A stretch of 8,136 bases of DNA, from NCBI GenBank assembly GCA_015661585.1, contig DQVU01000053.1, positions 1 to 8,136 of the forward strand, given 5' to 3'. The notes under the pieces are model-generated. The model saw nothing but the letters and a program-made list of their open reading frames with translations. It made no database searches and was not told the DNA's origin. How positions within the stretch are numbered: the stretch's first letter is position 1; each line of letters opens with the position of its first letter. Both the position numbers and the translations under genes were made by a program. This DNA is from Methanothermococcus okinawensis. Lineage in GTDB: Archaea; AGJL01; Methanococci; Methanococcales; Methanococcaceae. Shown here piece after piece: positions 5,756-8,136 of the stretch.

Positions 5756-6877
5756 TCATTCCCTACCATTAAACAGTTTATCTATCATCCACTCTACACT
5801 GAACTCCTCTAAGTCCTCGTACCTCTGTCCAGTCCCTAGGAATAAAATAGGTTTTCCGATGGCATAGGCTATAGAGAGTGCAGCACCACCCTTGGCATCA
5901 GCATCTACCTTCGTTAGGATAACGCCGTCAAAATTTACAGCCTTATTGAACTCCTCAGCCTGGATTATGGCATCGTTACCTGTGAGGGCATCTCCTACGA
6001 ATATCACCAAATCAGGCTTTGTTACCCTTACAACCTTCCTGATCTCCTCCATGAGATTTACATTTGTAGCCTGTCTCCCTGCAGTATCAGCCAGTACCAC
6101 ATCTATGCCTCTTGCCTTTGCGTGCTCGATAGCATCGTAAATTACAGCTGCACTGTCAGCCCCCCTCTGCTGTTTTATCACCTTAACACCTATTCTCTTC
6201 CCATGCTCCTCAAGTTGCTCTATGGCACCAGCTCTGAAGGTATCCCCTGCCGCCAGGACTACAGAGTATCCTTTCTTCTTCAGCAGGTAGGCAAGTTTGG
6301 CGATTGTGGTAGTCTTTCCAGTCCCATTTATTCCAACAAACAGTATAACTGTAGGTTTTCCTCTTTTTTTCTTCTCCTCGATAACCTGGTAGATATCTAC
6401 AGTCTTTTGGGATAGTACTTCCTTTATGGCATTCTTCAGAGCCTCTCTAATTACCTCCTCAGGATCCTCCTTAGGCCCTATCCTCCTACCTATTAGTTGA
6501 TCCCTAAGGGATTGAATAAGTTTCTCGGTAACCTCGTAGGCCACATCAGCCTCTAACAATTCCAACTCCAACTCTTCTAAAACTTCCTCTACATCCTCCT
6601 CAGTTAACACAACCTCCTTTCCAAGAACTCTTTTTATTGTTTTAGTTATTCTAAATCTATCGAAGAAGCCTATATTTTTATCAACCTTCTCTTTACTCTC
6701 TTTTTTATCCTCCTTTTTTACATCGCCTGCTAAACTCTCAGCCCTTTTCTCTTTTGCAGTTGTATCTTCTATATCCTCCCTAGATTCTTCAGTCTCTCCT
6801 TTACTCCCCTTTAAATACACCATTTCACTTAATTTAGATACTGCTTTGTTGAGTTTTTCCCTTAAACTTTTGAACAT
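5756..6877 (-). CDS. ftsY: Signal recognition particle receptor FtsY (SRP54-type GTPase)
   Basis: FtsY docks SRP-bound, translating ribosomes at the cytoplasmic membrane by forming a GTPase heterodimer with SRP54. The 373 residues comprise a highly charged Lys/Glu N-terminal A region (about 1-68, no membrane segment), the helical N domain (about 70-160) and the G domain (about 174-373). G motifs: P-loop GINGTGKT (182-189), DTFRAGA (212-218), DTAGRQ (264-269), TKVDADAKGG (322-331) and GTGQRYEDL (348-356). The C-terminal FSVEWMIDKLF is typical of FtsY rather than SRP54, which would add a methionine-rich M domain that is absent here. GGTGA (6886-6882) lies 4 nt before the ATG. The gene is divergent from the RNA-binding protein gene (95-bp shared upstream region) and probably leads an operon with cfbE. 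Confidence 0.96.
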   Translation of the reverse strand: MFKSLREKLNKAVSKLSEMVYLKGSKGETEESREDIEDTTAKEKRAESLAGDVKKEDKKESKEKVDKNIGFFDRFRITKTIKRVLGKEVVLTEEDVEEVLEELELELLEADVAYEVTEKLIQSLRDQLIGRRIGPKEDPEEVIREALKNAIKEVLSQKTVDIYQVIEEKKKRGKPTVILFVGINGTGKTTTIAKLAYLLKKKGYSVVLAAGDTFRAGAIEQLEEHGKRIGVKVIKQQRGADSAAVIYDAIEHAKARGIDVVLADTAGRQATNVNLMEEIRKVVRVTKPDLVIFVGDALTGNDAIIQAEEFNKAVNFDGVILTKVDADAKGGAALSIAYAIGKPILFLGTGQRYEDLEEFSVEWMIDKLFNGRE

Positions 6878-6972
6878 AATGTCACCATTTTATAGTTAAA
6901 GTTAAAAAATATTATGAAGAATATGGTTTTCATTATAATAATAATTATAATATAAATAAAAAAGGGATAAAT
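6878..6972. promoter_or_regulatory. Divergent promoter region between ftsY and the RNA-binding protein gene
   Basis: A 95-bp, almost entirely A/T spacer that must hold both start regions. On the minus strand, ATTTATATT (6957-6949) is a good TATA box for ftsY, giving a start near 6925 and a leader of about 48 nt. On the plus strand the best candidate is AAAAAATATTA (about 6904-6914), which is less clear. The two promoters would overlap, so they may compete. Confidence 0.45.
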
Positions 6973-7434
6973 ATGTCAAATGTAGATATATCAAATATCA
7001 ACATCTCTGCTATATCTCATGCTACAGAAGATGACGACAAGGTATTAGAGGCCATGATCTACTTTTTACCAGAGGATATAGAGGAAGATACTGTATATAT
7101 CGAGACTGTTGAAAATGAGGGATGCTTCGGAAATCCAATAAAGATCCACACCATTACCATAAATAAAGGTAAGGTTGCCAAGAAGGTATTTAAACATATT
7201 ATGGAGTTGATAAAATCTAAGGAAAAAAATGTAAATAAGTTAAAAGGGGATATAGATCTGAGAGTAGAAAAAAGTAAGATATACCTTAGATTCAATAAAC
7301 AGAAGGCTTATCTTGGAGAGTGTGATCTAGTTGATGGGGATGATGTAGTAAGGATAGTGATAAACTTTAAGATATTCTCCCCTAAGAATAAAGAGGAGAA
7401 GGTTAAGGAGATAGTGTTAAAAGAGTTGGAGTGA
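6973..7434 (+). CDS. COG1325/DUF54-type RNA-binding protein
   Basis: A 153-residue soluble protein of the archaeal family COG1325 (PF01877), annotated as an RNA-binding, exosome-associated protein with a dsRBD-like fold; its exact role is not established. Family signatures seen are ISAISHATEDDDKVLEAM (residues about 11-28), the start of the domain, and EGCFGNPI (49-56), where most members have an EGHxGNPI-like sequence; here Cys replaces the usual His. The remainder has alternating beta-strands and Lys-rich helices, consistent with RNA binding. The ATG at 6973 has only a weak GGGAT (6964-6968) before it, but the conserved N-terminus fits this start. The gene is divergent from ftsY and appears monocistronic, since a T-rich spacer follows. 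Confidence 0.82.
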   Translation: MSNVDISNINISAISHATEDDDKVLEAMIYFLPEDIEEDTVYIETVENEGCFGNPIKIHTITINKGKVAKKVFKHIMELIKSKEKNVNKLKGDIDLRVEKSKIYLRFNKQKAYLGECDLVDGDDVVRIVINFKIFSPKNKEEKVKEIVLKELE

Positions 7435-7498
7435 ATATATTAAATATAATTATTATAAAAATAATAAAAAAATAAAGGATAAACACTGAAAAGAATTA

Positions 7499-7516
7499 AA
7501 AAGATAAATATCTTTT
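7499..7516. repeat. 8-bp inverted repeat AAAAGATA-AA-TATCTTTT
   Basis: AAAAGATA (7499-7506) and its exact reverse complement (7509-7516) are separated by two bases. The loop is tight for RNA, so a weak stem or a DNA-binding site are both possible. It lies 65 bp after the RNA-binding protein stop and about 80 bp upstream of the likely promoter of the radical SAM gene. Confidence 0.4.
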
Positions 7517-7542
7517 GAAGTCTGAAATATGAAGTTATTAAG

Positions 7543-7574
7543 TTTTTTCTTCCCTTTATTGTTTAATCTTTTTT
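7543..7574 (+). terminator. U-rich terminator-like tract after the RNA-binding protein gene
   Basis: Two T6 runs (7543-7548, 7569-7574) with further pyrimidine-rich sequence between them lie 110-140 bp after the stop codon. This is compatible with archaeal U-tract termination and implies separate transcription of the radical SAM gene. Confidence 0.4.
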
Positions 7575-7593
7575 ACTATAACAATTTTTATTA

Positions 7594-7603
7594 TTTTTAT
7601 AAA
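7594..7603 (+). promoter_or_regulatory. Possible TATA box of the radical SAM gene
   Basis: TTTTTATAAA lies 60 bp before the ATG at 7664. A start about 25 nt downstream would give a leader of roughly 35-40 nt. No clear BRE precedes it and the surroundings are T-rich, so the call is weak. Confidence 0.35.
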
Positions 7604-7653
7604 CTTTTATTTTTTACTATTTTTACAATTTTCACCACTAATAAAAATTTAAA

Positions 7654-7663
7654 AGGTGCACCT
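7654..7663 (+). promoter_or_regulatory. Ribosome binding site inside a perfect 10-bp palindrome
   Basis: AGGTGCACCT is its own reverse complement and abuts the ATG at 7664. Its left half, AGGTG (7654-7658), is a good Shine-Dalgarno sequence with a 5-nt spacer, and this decides the start of the radical SAM gene over the in-frame ATG at 7529. The palindrome may be chance, as ACCT simply mirrors the binding site. Confidence 0.55.
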
Positions 7664-8136
7664 ATGGAAAGTGTAGTTGTGGATTTCACCAAATTTAAAA
7701 TGATAACAGATGTTAAATTAAAAGATGATACTCTAAACATCGAGATATGTAAAAATTACGAGATCTCTATCCCCTTAGATAGGGTATTAGATTATCCTTA
7801 TAACTTAGAAGACAGCAAACTCCTAATAGAGGGTAAGATAACAGATTATAAATTACACTCTCTGAAGGCGAATATCCTTAACCTTATTTCACTCTCCATC
7901 TCTCAAGGTATGAAAAGTAAAATAACTGGAAGAAAAACCTACTACATATGCGATCCAGTGCCTCTACTGGGACATACAGCCTTTGGCTTAATAGATAGAG
8001 GTACAAACATAATCCAAGTTAGAGGACTATGCGGTTGCAATATAAACTGTCCCTTCTGCTCCGTTGATGAGGGTAGGTACTCTAAAACAAGAAAGAACGA
8101 CTACTACGTAGATATGGATCACCTGTTGAAGTGGTA
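7664..8136 (+). CDS. Radical SAM enzyme, N-terminal part, 3' truncated by the window edge
   Basis: 157 codons are visible and the frame is open at the window end. A radical SAM motif, C125-x3-C129-x2-C132 (GLCGCNINCPFCSVDEG), should bind a [4Fe-4S] cluster that cleaves S-adenosylmethionine. It is preceded by about 115 residues of an extra N-terminal domain with beta-rich character, ending in ICDPVPLLGHTAFGLIDRG. The sequence after the motif (SVDEGRYSKTRKNDYYVDMDHLLKW) resembles the archaeal family COG2100, uncharacterised Fe-S/radical SAM proteins, as far as I can recall. Substrate and product are unknown. The start at 7664 follows AGGTG with a 5-nt spacer. Another in-frame ATG at 7529 would add 45 low-complexity residues and has no ribosome binding site. 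No signal peptide or membrane segment is evident from 7664 on. The radical SAM assignment is firm, the family assignment moderate. Confidence 0.85.
   Translation, partial: MESVVVDFTKFKMITDVKLKDDTLNIEICKNYEISIPLDRVLDYPYNLEDSKLLIEGKITDYKLHSLKANILNLISLSISQGMKSKITGRKTYYICDPVPLLGHTAFGLIDRGTNIIQVRGLCGCNINCPFCSVDEGRYSKTRKNDYYVDMDHLLKW

Larger units (their letters stand above)
7435..7663 (+). other. 229-bp AT-rich spacer with terminator and promoter signals
   Basis: No RNA gene was seen. The left part holds the near-palindrome at 7499-7516, the middle two T6 runs, and the right part a TATA-like box and a palindromic ribosome binding site. A frame is open from 7526 into the next gene. Its 45 codons before 7664 are nearly all Phe, Tyr, Leu, Ile and Asn, as expected from translating a T-rich spacer. 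Confidence 0.6.

Noticed and set aside
5892..6415. Plus-strand open frames inside ftsY
   Set aside because: They overlap the conserved GTPase motifs of ftsY on the other strand and look like antisense artefacts.
7529..7663. N-terminal hydrophobic extension or signal anchor of the radical SAM protein
   Set aside because: The residues mirror a T-rich spacer, there is no ribosome binding site before 7529, and a good one precedes 7664.

Overview
The window comes from an AT-rich archaeon, most likely a thermophilic methanogen of the order Methanococcales. The evidence is archaeal-type EF-2, EF-1 alpha and S10 in the order EF-2 / EF-1 alpha / S10, AGA/AGG arginine and ATA isoleucine codons, BRE/TATA-type promoter sequences, GGTGA-type ribosome binding sites, and a gene for the last step of coenzyme F430 synthesis, which is found only in methanogens and methanotrophic archaea. 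The genus cannot be fixed from the sequence alone.

Left part (1-3480, + strand): a translation cluster. It holds the C-terminal three quarters of elongation factor 2, with its diphthamide-histidine motif, then complete EF-1 alpha and ribosomal protein S10. The spacers carry a TATA-like box before EF-1 alpha and a series of U-rich runs between EF-1 alpha and S10.

Middle gap (3481-3897): no protein gene. It holds a 13-bp perfect hairpin, then two 24-nt hairpins of identical geometry whose stems differ by compensatory changes while the loop side is nearly invariant. An A-rich tract and a symmetric hairpin follow, and these fit termination of the two converging transcription units. The paired hairpins are the most unusual feature of the window.

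Minus-strand block (6877 down to 3898): ftsY (SRP receptor GTPase) and cfbE (coenzyme F430 synthetase) lie head to tail 46 bp apart and probably form an operon. Two small Cys-containing proteins of unknown function follow. They have their own strong BRE/TATA promoter, with a perfect 12-bp palindrome between the TATA box and the predicted transcription start.

Right part (6973-8136, + strand): a COG1325/DUF54-type RNA-binding protein is transcribed divergently from ftsY. After a T-rich spacer comes the start of a radical SAM enzyme with a CX3CX2C cluster motif, cut by the window edge.

Most genes are housekeeping genes. Novelty, if any, lies in the covarying hairpin pair, the palindrome-controlled pair of small putative metal-binding proteins, and the uncharacterised radical SAM protein.
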